A stretch of 64,000 nucleotides of DNA from Deltaproteobacteria bacterium (GTDB lineage Bacteria; Desulfobacterota; Desulfobulbia; Desulfobulbales; Desulfurivibrionaceae), in contig DUZW01000002.1 in the NCBI GenBank assembly GCA_013349295.1, forward strand, positions 62,001 through 126,000. Reading direction: 5' to 3'. The stretch's first letter is position 1; each line of letters opens with the position of its first letter. Positions 27,184 through 36,282 of this stretch are shown here, in pieces. A program made the translations under genes and the position numbers. The notes beneath the pieces are model-generated. The model had not been told where the DNA came from, made no database searches, and worked only from the letters and a program-made list of their open reading frames with translations.

Positions 27184-29419
27184 GCTGCAACTCCGCATAC
27201 GCGCCATCCTTGATCATGAAAATGGAAGAGTCCTCTTGTCCCCGTTCCAGCCACCTCACCTCCGCCCGGATGGTTGTCCCCTCTCCCGGACGTGAACGTA
27301 TGGAAAGAGTTCCGCCAATCGCCAGCATTCTTTCATGCATGCCGCGCAAGCCGATGCCGCCATGGGCGCCCGAAGGGAGATCGGACAGGCATGCCGGGTC
27401 AAAGCCAAGGCCATCATCGGTTACGGTCACGATGAGGGAGGGGTAGCTGAAGATCAAGCGAACCGCGACGTTTTTCGCCCGGGCATGTTTGCCGATATTG
27501 GTCAATCCTTCCTGAACCACCCGATACAGGGCGATTTCATATTCAGGCAGTATTTTTCTCGGGGCGCCTGATATTTCCATGGAGGTTTGTATGGTCGGGA
27601 GGCGACCGGCGAAATCGTGCAGGCCCCATTCCAGAGCCGGCACAAAGCCGAGGGTGTCCAGCAGATCCGGCCTGAGTCTGTTTGTGGCGCCGCGAATAGC
27701 GGCGCCTATCTTATCGATAAATGCAACGACTTGAGTGAACTCCGGGGAATTTCCTCCACCCAGGGAGGTGACTTTTTTCTGGAGCGCATCAACCTGATGG
27801 CGGAGAGAAGGCAGAATCTGACCGAATTCATCATGCAGATCCCCGGCGATTCGTTTTTGTTCTTCTTCCGCCGATTTAATGATCCGCCGGGAAAGATGCC
27901 GGATTTTTTCTTCCGCAAGCTTTACCTGGGTTATATCGCGGTGCACACAGTGCATGAATTCCAGCTCCTTGAAGGAGAGTCGGTTTCCCCGGCATTCGAT
28001 AAAATTTCTTTGACCGTCCGGACGCACCCAGGAATACATCCCCTCGCATCGCTCCTTGGGCTCAACGCTGTAAAGAGGGCAAAGCGTCGAACGGCCCGCT
28101 GTTTCCCCCCTGGCTTCCTTGCGGATTCTGATATCGGAAAGAGAGAGAAGCTCGGCCTTGGATCTCCCCGCCATCCCGAGATAGCTCGTGTTACAATTGA
28201 CAATTCGTATCTCTTCTTTCTTTTTGGACAATTCGTAGATGCTGATCCCATCCGTGCTGCTCTCAAAAATCATGCGATAACGGGATTCCGATTCCTGCAA
28301 CCTGTCGAGGACTTCCATGTAATGGGTGATGTCCTCGGCAATACCGACCTCGCGGTATTCCTTGCCGCTCTGGTCGCACAGAACAAATATCTTGGCGCGA
28401 ATCCAGCGGATAACTCCGTCCGCCCGGATTATCCGGAACTCCAGGACGCGCTCTCGAGAATTCGGATAAAAATGATTTGTCCGCAGCCGGTCGAGATCCT
28501 CGGGATGGACCCCATCCCGCCAGGAATCATGGTTCAGATAGAGACTTTTACAGCTTCTTCCCCAGATTGTCTCGTAGGCCGGGCTGATGTAAAGCATCTG
28601 CCCGGCAGGCAGGCCGCGGAGCCAGAAAACGCTGGTGAGATTCTCTGCTATCTGCCGGAACCGTTCCTCGCTTTCGCGAAGTTCCGCTTCCGTTTCCTTT
28701 TGTTTTTCAATGGCATCGACCAATTCGGCAACCTTCTCCTCCAACTCCCTGGTCTGCTCGGCAATCTGCCGTTCCTGCTCTTCGTTGGCCTGCCACAATG
28801 CCTCCTGTGCATTGTGCAACGCTGTCATGTCGCGGGCAATACCGTTGATGTGAAGGAGCGTGCCGTTTACGTCGTAATGAAAATTGCAGGTCCAGTGGAG
28901 AAAATGGGTTTTACCGTTTCGGCCCAGCTGCCGGTTTCCCCAGACGACAACTTCACGGCGCTCCTTCAGCCAGTCTTGAAAAGCCATTTGCGTTTCCGAG
29001 CGGTCTTCCGGATGGACAAAGTCGAAGGCCGAGAGTCCGATAGCTTCTTCCGGCGTAAGACCGAAGATTTTTTGCGCGGCGTGATTGACAAAGAGAATTT
29101 TTCCCTGGGAATCCACCTGGGCGACAAGGTCTTCGGTTCCCTCGACAAACTCACGATATCTTTTTTCACTTACGGATAATTCTTCTTCAAGTTGCAGGCG
29201 GCGGCCCATCTCGCTCGACAGCATGGCATTGGTTGTTTGCAGGTCAAGAGTCCGCTCGGCAATCAACTTTTCCAATCCGGCCTGGTATTTCGCCAACACC
29301 CTGGAGAAGAAACCGACATCCGGAACAAGGGAATCCACCTTTGCGGCGAACAAGGAACAACGTTCCTCCAATTCCCGCACCCGTTGTTCCAATTCGGCAT
29401 AGGTCGGCTTTTCGGCCAT
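27173..29419 (-). CDS. Cytosolic PAS-domain histidine kinase, NarX/HisKA_3 type
   Basis: About 748 residues with no transmembrane segment. An N-terminal coiled coil leads to three PAS domains (first near EGTEDLVAQVDSQGK, second near ENLTSVFWLRGLP, third near FESSTDGISIYELS), a HisKA_3 dimerisation region (RIAGDLHDEFGQ, with phospho-His) and an HATPase_c (VVQEGLTNIGKHA, VTDDGLGFD, GGIGLRGM). It should phosphorylate the LuxR-type regulator encoded next. The ATG at 29419 is preferred over 29425 because CAGGG stands six bases from it. Confidence 0.92.
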   Translation of the reverse strand: MAEKPTYAELEQRVRELEERCSLFAAKVDSLVPDVGFFSRVLAKYQAGLEKLIAERTLDLQTTNAMLSSEMGRRLQLEEELSVSEKRYREFVEGTEDLVAQVDSQGKILFVNHAAQKIFGLTPEEAIGLSAFDFVHPEDRSETQMAFQDWLKERREVVVWGNRQLGRNGKTHFLHWTCNFHYDVNGTLLHINGIARDMTALHNAQEALWQANEEQERQIAEQTRELEEKVAELVDAIEKQKETEAELRESEERFRQIAENLTSVFWLRGLPAGQMLYISPAYETIWGRSCKSLYLNHDSWRDGVHPEDLDRLRTNHFYPNSRERVLEFRIIRADGVIRWIRAKIFVLCDQSGKEYREVGIAEDITHYMEVLDRLQESESRYRMIFESSTDGISIYELSKKKEEIRIVNCNTSYLGMAGRSKAELLSLSDIRIRKEARGETAGRSTLCPLYSVEPKERCEGMYSWVRPDGQRNFIECRGNRLSFKELEFMHCVHRDITQVKLAEEKIRHLSRRIIKSAEEEQKRIAGDLHDEFGQILPSLRHQVDALQKKVTSLGGGNSPEFTQVVAFIDKIGAAIRGATNRLRPDLLDTLGFVPALEWGLHDFAGRLPTIQTSMEISGAPRKILPEYEIALYRVVQEGLTNIGKHARAKNVAVRLIFSYPSLIVTVTDDGLGFDPACLSDLPSGAHGGIGLRGMHERMLAIGGTLSIRSRPGEGTTIRAEVRWLERGQEDSSIFMIKDGAYAELQHER

Positions 29420-30010
29420 GAGCATCCCTGCATGTCGGAGATGGAAACCGGGGCGACAGTTTTGTTAATGACTATCAGTCTTCCCGGTTGAAAAATTACA
29501 GAAGGCAAAAAAATCCCCTCTCCCCATGCGGGATAGGGGGAGGGGGAACGTGCCGGCCATGATGCCATCGGCTGCTTCACCCACCCCCCGCAAGGGAGAA
29601 AGAGCCTCATGCAAAAAGCAAATCAAACATTACTGAGTAACTATTAAGCCATCGTCAAAAATCACATGGTCGTTCTAGGTAGGGCCAGATGGCATAAGGA
29701 GCCGTACAGTAAGGCAACATAACCGGCCATGTCGTTTCTGAACGGCTCCTAAATATTGTGGATGAGAAAAATTATTCAGTCAAGGGGGGGGTGAGTAATA
29801 AAATTGCTGAGAAGCCAAAGAGTTAAAAAAACGACCGGTCTCAACCGTCACCATTCATGCGTAATCTCCCCTGCGGGAATACGTAGCTCCTCTTATATAT
29901 TTTTGCTCACGTCTTTCTCTACAATCAAATCAGAATCGATCCCGGCTCCCGAATATTCACCCAAAAATCCACAATAATCTGCCGGAATCACTGACGGGGA
30001 GGAAAAACCA
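29420..30010. other. Intergenic region with divergent promoters and a degenerate G/C-rich repeat
   Basis: About 590 bp between divergent genes. Positions about 29514-29605 hold C-rich then G-rich tracts and TTCACCCACCCCCC, which resemble the repeat at 34779-34820. No coding pattern is visible in the remainder. Confidence 0.5.
29514..29605. repeat. Degenerate copy of a C-rich/G-rich dispersed repeat
   Basis: The left part runs CCCCTCTCCCC, short centre, GGGGGAGGGGG. Further on TTCACCCACCCCCC matches the flank of the copy near 34780. It is less regular than the two identical 28-base copies at 34793 and 38943. Confidence 0.4.
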
Positions 30011-30331
30011 ATGCATTCCAATAACCAGCAGTATCTGCTTACCATGCGTCTTTTCGGGTTGTTTCTCAAATGCCCATTCCGCGAGGCAACCGAAGATTGC
30101 CCCTTTGTCGATATCCGTACCCTAAGCAATCTGGAGGTGAAATTTAAACTGGCCGAGCAGATGGCCACCCACCCCAGCTGCAATGAGAATGTCCGCAATA
30201 CCCATGAGGCGTGTTACCGGCAGCGTATGCAACAGGTAGTTGATGCTTGCCGGGGGAAATCCGCCCCCGCACCGGTAACACAAAGGGCCCGGCCCCCTGT
30301 GCGCCATCAGGCGGCCATGGGCCGACTCTGA
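30011..30331 (+). CDS. Small cysteine-containing protein of unknown function
   Basis: 106 residues with five cysteines (near 21, 30, 57, 68 and 79) and no recognised domain. The N-terminal half (LTMRLFGLFLKCPFREATEDCPF) is mildly hydrophobic, and the tail is proline- and arginine-rich. GGGGAGGA precedes the ATG at good spacing, so expression is plausible. It opens the plus-strand run that continues with the CheR-like gene about 130 bp later. The spaced cysteines could bind metal; nothing more can be said. Confidence 0.6.
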   Translation: MHSNNQQYLLTMRLFGLFLKCPFREATEDCPFVDIRTLSNLEVKFKLAEQMATHPSCNENVRNTHEACYRQRMQQVVDACRGKSAPAPVTQRARPPVRHQAAMGRL

Positions 30332-30463
30332 TTCCGATTTGCAATCAAAACGACCTTCCCCGGCAGGAGCGAATTAGCCGCAACCCCGCAATAAATCGCG
30401 GCTAATTTGCTTTCACGGCATCTTGACTTCATTCTTAAAATAGACCCGGCATACGGAGAAAAC

Positions 30464-31072
30464 ATGGCCTTTTCCTTTTTCATGCGCGATCAGCCCACCC
30501 TTGAACACGCGGCGGACCAGATGATCCCCTATTCCAGCGGAAGAAGCAGGATCAGGGTCTGGGACGCGGGGTGCGCCCTTGGCCAGGAGACCTATACCCT
30601 GGCCATGATCCTGGCCGAAAAAATGAACCGGTTCGCCTTCAAGAACGTGCAGATCGACGCCACCGACCACGACAGCGCCAACCGCTTCGGCGATGTGGTC
30701 AGCGAGGCGGTCTATCACGGCGATGAGTTGAAACGCACGCCCAAGGATCTGCTGAGCAAGTATTTCGAGCCGGCCCCAAACCACGGCTATACCCGAGTGA
30801 AGTATGAGCTGCGCAGCCGGGTACGCTTCCAATACCACGACCTGCTTTCCCTGAACCCGCCGGGCACCGACTACTGCCTGGTGGTCTGCAAGAATGTGCT
30901 CCTCCATTTCCAGCCCAGGGAACGGGTTGAGGTGTTCAAGATGTTTCACCGGGCCTTGGCGCCGGGCGGCTATCTGGCCAACGAAAACACCCAGAAACTG
31001 CCCCACGAGGTGGCCCATCTCTTCTCCCAGGTGGTGCCGGACGCCCAAGTCTACAAAAAAACAGGAAACTGA
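30464..31072 (+). CDS. Short CheR-type chemotaxis methyltransferase
   Basis: About 202 residues with the SAM-dependent domain of CheR: VWDAGCALGQETYTLAM (SAM loop), IDATDHDS, and CKNVLLHFQPRER with LAPGGYLANENTQKLP. It should methylate glutamates in chemoreceptors. Usual CheR length is about 270-290; the N-terminal helical domain is missing, so it is a short form. The start at 30464 is preferred because CGGAGAA stands just upstream. A metallo-beta-lactamase gene follows four bases after the stop, and an MCP lies 750 bp downstream. Confidence 0.82.
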   Translation: MAFSFFMRDQPTLEHAADQMIPYSSGRSRIRVWDAGCALGQETYTLAMILAEKMNRFAFKNVQIDATDHDSANRFGDVVSEAVYHGDELKRTPKDLLSKYFEPAPNHGYTRVKYELRSRVRFQYHDLLSLNPPGTDYCLVVCKNVLLHFQPRERVEVFKMFHRALAPGGYLANENTQKLPHEVAHLFSQVVPDAQVYKKTGN

Positions 31073-31076
31073 ACAA

Positions 31077-31673
31077 ATGAAGGTCGTGCAACTCGCCAGG
31101 AACCTCGATATCTATACCTGCAATTCCTACCTGCTCCTGGGCGACTGGAATCGGCTGGAGGATCTTAACACCCTGATCGATCCGGGCGCCGATGGAAGCG
31201 TCATCCGACAGATCGAGCGCCTTTCCACCGGCTGCGGCAAGAGGGGTGTGGAACAGGTGATCCTCACCCACGAACATTTCGACCATGCCGACGGGGCAGC
31301 CGAGGTCAAAAAAAAATATGACTGCCCCATCTTCGCCTTCAAACCCGGTAAGGGGGTTGACGAGGTGTTGCAAAACGGCCAAAAGCTGCTCGCGGCAGAC
31401 CGAACCCTGGAGGTGATACATGCCCCAATTCACTCAAACGATTCTATCTGCCTGTACTGCGCGGAAGAGGGGTTGCTCTTTTCCGGAGACACCCCGCTCA
31501 AAATCATGCGAGGCGGGGGCTCCTATTCCCAAGCCTTTTCCGATCTTTTAGCCAGGTTTTCCCAGCTGCGGATCGAGGCGGTCTATTCCGGCCATGACGA
31601 ACCGCTTACCACGGAAGCGGCCCAGGTTGTCCGGAGAAGTCATATGCACGTGCTGACAAGTACATGCACATAA
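31077..31673 (+). CDS. Metallo-beta-lactamase-fold protein next to CheR
   Basis: About 198 residues. HEHFDH (65-70) gives the first metal site; a further His and Asp appear in LFSGDTPLK and YSGHDEP. Glyoxalase II-like hydrolases share this pattern. The usual GHTPG element is replaced by APIHSND, so the second metal site may differ. AGGAAACTG lies upstream of the ATG. It overlaps in transcription with the CheR-like gene (four-base gap). Substrate is unknown; a signalling or thioester hydrolase role would be a guess. Confidence 0.8.
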   Translation: MKVVQLARNLDIYTCNSYLLLGDWNRLEDLNTLIDPGADGSVIRQIERLSTGCGKRGVEQVILTHEHFDHADGAAEVKKKYDCPIFAFKPGKGVDEVLQNGQKLLAADRTLEVIHAPIHSNDSICLYCAEEGLLFSGDTPLKIMRGGGSYSQAFSDLLARFSQLRIEAVYSGHDEPLTTEAAQVVRRSHMHVLTSTCT

Positions 31674-31822
31674 CTAAATAGTCTGGAGAAATAACTAACG
31701 GAGTCCCGCTTGAGATAATCATTCAGCGAAAACACAGCAGAAAGAGATGTGGCCCGAGGCATTGTTCGGCGAGTTCGCATGTTTCACAGTCCATACGTAA
31801 CTAACAAGGGAGGGTCCGCACT

Positions 31823-34093
31823 ATGTTTAAGAATATGAAGATAGGCATGAAGCTCGGTTTGGGGTTTGGTGTGGTACTGACTCTAATGCTGATTGTGGGA
31901 GGGATATCTTTCGGCAAGCTTCAGGAGCTGGGAAATGACAGCGAGAAACTGGCTGAAGATATGTGGCCAAAGGCCCAGATGGCCTATGCAATTCAGGGGG
32001 ATCTCAACCTGGTGGCCCGCGCGGTGCGAAACATCCTGCTCAATACGGATGAGGCAATTCAACAAAAAGAGCTGACCAGGATCTCGGAGGCGGATAAGGA
32101 TATAGAAAAAAACCTTGAAGAACTGCACAAGGTAGTCCGCAGTGATGATGGCAAGGCTGCTCTGAAAGCCGTTGACGACACCAACAAAGCGTACGACACA
32201 GAGCTGAAGAACATGCTGGCCCTTGAGGAAGCACACAAGAGGGACGCGGCAATAGCTCTGCTTTTCGGCAAGTTTCGCGAGGCACAGACTGCATACTTGG
32301 GGGCGGTTGAAAAGCTGGTCGAGCATCACGCCGAAGAGATGCATAAGGTCGGCAGCGAAGCAGTGGCCACGGCAGCAATGGCGGAAAAAATCGTCATGAG
32401 CATCAGCATCGTTGCCTTACTGCTCGGCGGCATAATCGCCTTTGCGGTAACCCGCAGCATCACCAAGCCGGTCAGCGCCTGCACCGAGGCGGCCAACAAG
32501 ATTGCCGCCGGCAACACCGATGTAACCCTGGACACCAGCGGCCATGATGAAACCGGTATGCTCCAGGTGGCCATGCACAAGATGGTTGTGGCGATCAACG
32601 CTCTGGTGGCCGATGCCAAGATGCTCGGAGTTGCCGCGGTGGAAGGCAAGCTGGCCACCCGGGCCGATGCCTCCAAGCATCAAGGCGAATTCAAAACGAT
32701 CATCGAAGGGGTCAACAATACCCTGGACGCAGTGATCGGCCCCTTGAACGTGGCCGCTGAATACGTGGACCGGATCAGCAAGGGCGACATCCCGCCCAAG
32801 ATCACCGATGCATACTGCGGCGACTTCAACGAGATCAAAAACAACCTCAACGGCTGTATCGAGGCGGTCAACGGCCTGGTCATCGATACCAAGATGCTCT
32901 CCCAGACCGCAGTGGCGGGCGAACTGGCCACCCGGGCCGACGCCGGCAAGCACCTGGGCGATTTCCGCAAGGTGGTGGAAGGGATCAACAATACCCTGGA
33001 CGCGGTGATCGGCCCCTTGAACGTGGCTGCCGAATATGTGGACCGCATTGCCAAGGGCGACATCCCGCCCAAGATCACCGACAACTACAACGGCGATTTT
33101 AACGAGATCAAGAACAACCTGAATTCCATGGTTGATAACCTCACCAATTTCGCGGTCCATTGCCAGGAGGCGGCGGAGCAGGTTGCCGCGGGCAGCGATC
33201 AGATCAGCGCTTCCGCCTCGGATATGAGCCAGGGCGGAACCCAGGCTGCCGCATCCATTGAAGAGATCTCCAGCGCCATGGAGGAGATGAGCAGCACGGT
33301 GGCGCATACCGCCGACAATGCCCGGCAGACCGCCTCCATCGCAACCAAGGTGGCCGTCGATGCCAAGGAGGGCGGCGAGGCCATGGTGGAAACCGTTGCC
33401 GCCATGCGGAATATCGCGGAAAACATCCTGATTATCGAAGAAATTTCCCGGCAGACCAACATGCTGGCCCTGAATGCCGCCATCGAGGCGGCCCGAGCCG
33501 GGGAACACGGCAAGGGCTTTGCCGTGGTTGCCGCCGAGGTACGCAAACTCGCGGAAAGAAGCCAGAACGCGGCCAAGGATATCGGCAGCATGGCGGGATC
33601 GAGCGTCCAGATCGCGGAAAAAGCCGGAACCCTTATCGCAAAAATGGTGCCGGAGATCCAGAAAACAGCGGATCTGGTCTCGGAAATCAATGCCTCGGCC
33701 AGTGAACAGGCCCAGGGCATCGCGCAAAACGCCAAGGCAATCGAGCAGCTCGATCAGGTGATCCAGCAGAATGCCGCGGCCAGCGAGGAGATGGCAGCCA
33801 CCAGTGAAGAATTGTCCAGCCAGGGGGCGCAGCTCATGGAAACGGCCTCTTTCTTCAAAATAGAACGCAATGCGGGCAAGGCAAAAAGCGCCGCCCGGCC
33901 GCAGCAGGGCAGCAGGCCCGCAGCCCGCTTGAAAGTGGTGGGAAAAGGGCTGCCCAAGCTCCAAGAAACTGGGGCGGTGCTCTTGAACCGACAGGTTGTG
34001 GACGAAGACAAGGGGAAGGCCACGGCGGGTTTTCAAGTGGCCCTGGAGGAAACGGTGCCTGATACCGAATTCGCCAGATATCAAACCAGTTGA
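31823..34093 (+). CDS. Methyl-accepting chemotaxis protein with tandem HAMP-like repeats
   Basis: 756 residues. One N-terminal transmembrane helix, an extracytoplasmic four-helix bundle (about 35-190), a second helix (about 195-215) and HAMP, then two 91-residue HAMP-like units (residues about 257-438) and a methyl-accepting domain with the hairpin [33 protein letters not shown]. The long C-terminal tail is Ala/Arg-rich and ends in FARYQTS without a clear CheR tether. AGGGAGG precedes the ATG. It is followed by CheW, so it is part of a chemosensory array. Confidence 0.93.
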   Translation: MFKNMKIGMKLGLGFGVVLTLMLIVGGISFGKLQELGNDSEKLAEDMWPKAQMAYAIQGDLNLVARAVRNILLNTDEAIQQKELTRISEADKDIEKNLEELHKVVRSDDGKAALKAVDDTNKAYDTELKNMLALEEAHKRDAAIALLFGKFREAQTAYLGAVEKLVEHHAEEMHKVGSEAVATAAMAEKIVMSISIVALLLGGIIAFAVTRSITKPVSACTEAANKIAAGNTDVTLDTSGHDETGMLQVAMHKMVVAINALVADAKMLGVAAVEGKLATRADASKHQGEFKTIIEGVNNTLDAVIGPLNVAAEYVDRISKGDIPPKITDAYCGDFNEIKNNLNGCIEAVNGLVIDTKMLSQTAVAGELATRADAGKHLGDFRKVVEGINNTLDAVIGPLNVAAEYVDRIAKGDIPPKITDNYNGDFNEIKNNLNSMVDNLTNFAVHCQEAAEQVAAGSDQISASASDMSQGGTQAAASIEEISSAMEEMSSTVAHTADNARQTASIATKVAVDAKEGGEAMVETVAAMRNIAENILIIEEISRQTNMLALNAAIEAARAGEHGKGFAVVAAEVRKLAERSQNAAKDIGSMAGSSVQIAEKAGTLIAKMVPEIQKTADLVSEINASASEQAQGIAQNAKAIEQLDQVIQQNAAASEEMAATSEELSSQGAQLMETASFFKIERNAGKAKSAARPQQGSRPAARLKVVGKGLPKLQETGAVLLNRQVVDEDKGKATAGFQVALEETVPDTEFARYQTS
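32591..33136 (+). repeat. Two tandem 273-bp in-frame repeats in the MCP gene
   Basis: Units 32591-32863 and 32864-33136 encode 91-residue copies. Both include [16 protein letters not shown] and [10 protein letters not shown] in the same order with long identical DNA stretches. They are poly-HAMP-like units inside the MCP. Confidence 0.85.
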
Positions 34094-34143
34094 GCGGGGC
34101 ACATAAACGGAGCGTTGCTTGCTTACCTGCAAAGGAGATTATC

Positions 34144-34689
34144 ATGACAGCATTAAAATCCGAGGAAAGCATGAGTAATCAATATCTGACCTTTACCCTG
34201 CGCGACGAGGATTTTGCCATCGATATCGGCAAGGTCCGCGAGGTGCTGGATATGACCACCATGACCAAGATCCCCCAGATGCCTGCTTATATCAGCGGGG
34301 TGATCAACCTGCGCGGCAATGTCGTGCCGGTGCTGGATTTGGGCTACCGGCTGGGCATGAAGCCCGTCGTGCCGGGGGTAAACACCTGTGTGATGATCGT
34401 GGAAACGGAAATCGATGGCGCCACCGTGTCCATGGGCGCCATGTCGGATTCGGTGCAGATGGTTCTGGACATCCAGGCCACGGACATCGAGGCGGTACCG
34501 CGCATGGGATCTAATATCAGCACCGATTTCATTGCCGGCATGGGTCGGCATGATGACAAGTTTCTCATCATCCTGAATATCGACAAGGTCCTGGCCCAGG
34601 ACGGGGAAGACCTCTCCCTTCTCCTCGACCTGGACACCGCCTTGGCTTCGGAGCCGGCAACTCAGGCGGCGGAAGGTGCGGCTGCATGA
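34144..34689 (+). CDS. cheW: CheW chemotaxis coupling protein
   Basis: 181 residues. YLTFTLRDEDFAIDIGKVREVLD and VINLRGNVVPVLDL are the CheW signature, with an SH3-like double barrel expected. It couples MCPs to CheA. AAGGAG stands seven bases before the ATG at 34144. The C-terminal tail of about 20 residues is Ala-rich. It lies 50 bp after the MCP; no cheA is present in the window, so the partner kinase must be encoded elsewhere. Confidence 0.93.
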   Translation: MTALKSEESMSNQYLTFTLRDEDFAIDIGKVREVLDMTTMTKIPQMPAYISGVINLRGNVVPVLDLGYRLGMKPVVPGVNTCVMIVETEIDGATVSMGAMSDSVQMVLDIQATDIEAVPRMGSNISTDFIAGMGRHDDKFLIILNIDKVLAQDGEDLSLLLDLDTALASEPATQAAEGAAA

Positions 34690-34993
34690 TCGTTTCCGGG
34701 AAAATCGGGGCAGGCATGCCCCCCTGCGGGGAGAATCATGGCGGGGTGGATTGCCTCTGAAAAGTCGCCGGGTTGAGTTTCACCCACCCCCCAGCCCCCT
34801 CCCGTCAAGGGAGGGGGAGCTTGTTTCGCCGGACGAGGGAGAAACGTAATGTTTACTCTAGAAATGGAATGAATCACACGGAATCATATCAGCAAAGATA
34901 TTCGCTCATCCCAAGACTTGTCGAAGGAACATATCCATACCCTCTTGATTGCAAGACGGAATTCCATACCTTTTATGAAGGTGAACAGGTGAG
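34690..34993. other. Intergenic region carrying a REP-like repeat
   Basis: About 304 bp between cheW and the first receiver gene. It contains the repeat at 34793-34820 and G-rich/C-rich tracts around it; no gene is seen. A receiver-gene promoter may lie in the AT-richer part near 34880-34980. Confidence 0.5.
34793..34820. repeat. REP-like palindromic repeat, copy A
   Basis: Arms CCCCCTCCC and GGGAGGGGG form a perfect 9-bp hairpin around GTCAA. Identical over 28 bases to copy B at 38943-38970. Confidence 0.75.
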
Positions 34994-35497
34994 ATGATGA
35001 AAAAGCACATACTGGTGGCTGACGACGACACCCTGCTGGCGGACATGATCAGCCGTTGCCTTACGGCAAACGGCTATACGGTGACCACGGCCAACAGCGG
35101 GGAAGAGGCCTTCTCGTTTCTGGAGGTTCACAGTTTTGATCTGGTTCTCTGCGATATCCACATGGATGGACTGGACGGTTTCGCCGTTCTCGCAGCCTGC
35201 AAGACCATGCACTCCCAAACCAAGGTAATCCTCTGTTCCGGTGACGTGGCTTACGAAGCTGTCAGCAAGGCGTTTCAATGCGGAGCGGACAGCTTTTTGG
35301 CCAAGCCGTTCCTGGCAAGCGAGCTGAAGCATCAGGTCAACCGATATATCGGCCGGGAACAGCCTGCAATCCCTGAAAAAAGAACCTTACCGACCCCACC
35401 GGCACAGTTTGTCAGCCCGGGACGATTCAGTCAACTGATACACCGGCAATGCACAAGCGGAGGAGTCCAGCATGAAACCAAGTATCCTGGTGGTTGA
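34994..35497 (+). CDS. Receiver-domain response regulator
   Basis: 167 residues. Receiver domain with DDD at 10-12, acceptor D54 (LVLCDIHMDGLDG), and Thr/Lys residues in VILCSGDVA and LAKPFLA. The last 40 residues are a proline-rich tail with no output domain. CAGGTGAG precedes the ATG. Its end overlaps the next receiver gene by 26 bases, so the two are co-translated. It probably relays phosphate from the hybrid kinase that follows. Confidence 0.9.
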   Translation: MMKKHILVADDDTLLADMISRCLTANGYTVTTANSGEEAFSFLEVHSFDLVLCDIHMDGLDGFAVLAACKTMHSQTKVILCSGDVAYEAVSKAFQCGADSFLAKPFLASELKHQVNRYIGREQPAIPEKRTLPTPPAQFVSPGRFSQLIHRQCTSGGVQHETKYPGG

Positions 35498-36167
35498 CGA
35501 TGAGGAAATGGTGCGGCGCTTTATCTGCGAGGAGCTTGCCACGGCCGATTATGCGGTCTCCGAGGCGACGGATGCCCTTTCGGCCATTGCCTTGCTGCAG
35601 CAGGAGAGCTTCCAGGTCGTTGTGACCGATAAAAACATGCCGGGCACCCAGAATGCGAACGAGGGCGGGTTTGATGTGTTGCGCTTTGCCAAGAAAATCA
35701 ACCCCGCCTGCGGGGTCATAATGATGACCGGTTACGCCTCGGTGGAGTCGGCCATAGAGGCCATGCGGCTTGGCGCCTTTGACTATGTCGGAAAGCCCAT
35801 CAAGTTCGGCGAATTGAAGGAGAAGATCGCCCGGGTGATTTTTTATCAAAGAGCCCTGAATCCTGCCGCCAATCTCACCGCCTATGAAAGTTTTTGGCGT
35901 GATTACATGGAGATAGTGGAAGAAAACAAGGATATCAAGCGGTGCCTGTGCCGAGGGCAAAACGTTAACCTTTTCAAGAGCATGCAACGCAATCTGGATA
36001 TGTTCTTCCAGGAGAGAAATGTGCGGGAACATTTTATCCTGGAGGAGCGTGATGCCTTGCTCAAGATCGTTTCCCTGGCCTCTCAACTCAAGGAGATGCT
36101 TGGAGCCGATTCAGCGGAAAGTGCCCTGGTTGACTTGATTATAGAAGAAACCGAACGCCGACTTTAA
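35472..36167 (+). CDS. Receiver-domain response regulator with helical output
   Basis: 231 residues. Receiver with DDEE (9-12), acceptor D53 (VVVTDKNMPGT) and KPIKFGEL. The C-terminal ~100 residues are predicted helices (YESFWRDYMEIVEENKDIKR onwards) of no recognised family. GGAGGAG precedes the ATG. It is the third gene in a row of overlapping receiver genes before the hybrid kinase. Confidence 0.88.
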   Translation: MKPSILVVDDEEMVRRFICEELATADYAVSEATDALSAIALLQQESFQVVVTDKNMPGTQNANEGGFDVLRFAKKINPACGVIMMTGYASVESAIEAMRLGAFDYVGKPIKFGELKEKIARVIFYQRALNPAANLTAYESFWRDYMEIVEENKDIKRCLCRGQNVNLFKSMQRNLDMFFQERNVREHFILEERDALLKIVSLASQLKEMLGADSAESALVDLIIEETERRL

Positions 36168-36282
36168 GGGCCGCGAGGGATAGGGTGGAGATTTTCGAAA
36201 AAAGCTCTTGTGGTTCAGAAATGGCTCACGCACTGCTGTTTGGCAGGATATCGGCCGGCAAGTACGACAGGAGGGCGGTCCA

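Noticed and set aside
27587-29179. Plus-strand frame of about 530 codons across the NarX-type kinase
   Set aside because: Shadow of the kinase gene; no domain recognised.
31674-31822. Possible sigma-54 promoter before the MCP (TGGCCC...TTG)
   Set aside because: The -12 element lacks the GC at the required spacing.
32417-34132. Long open frame on the minus strand opposite the MCP gene
   Set aside because: It lies entirely across the MCP, is a by-product of that gene's codon bias, has no ribosome-binding site and no protein-like pattern.
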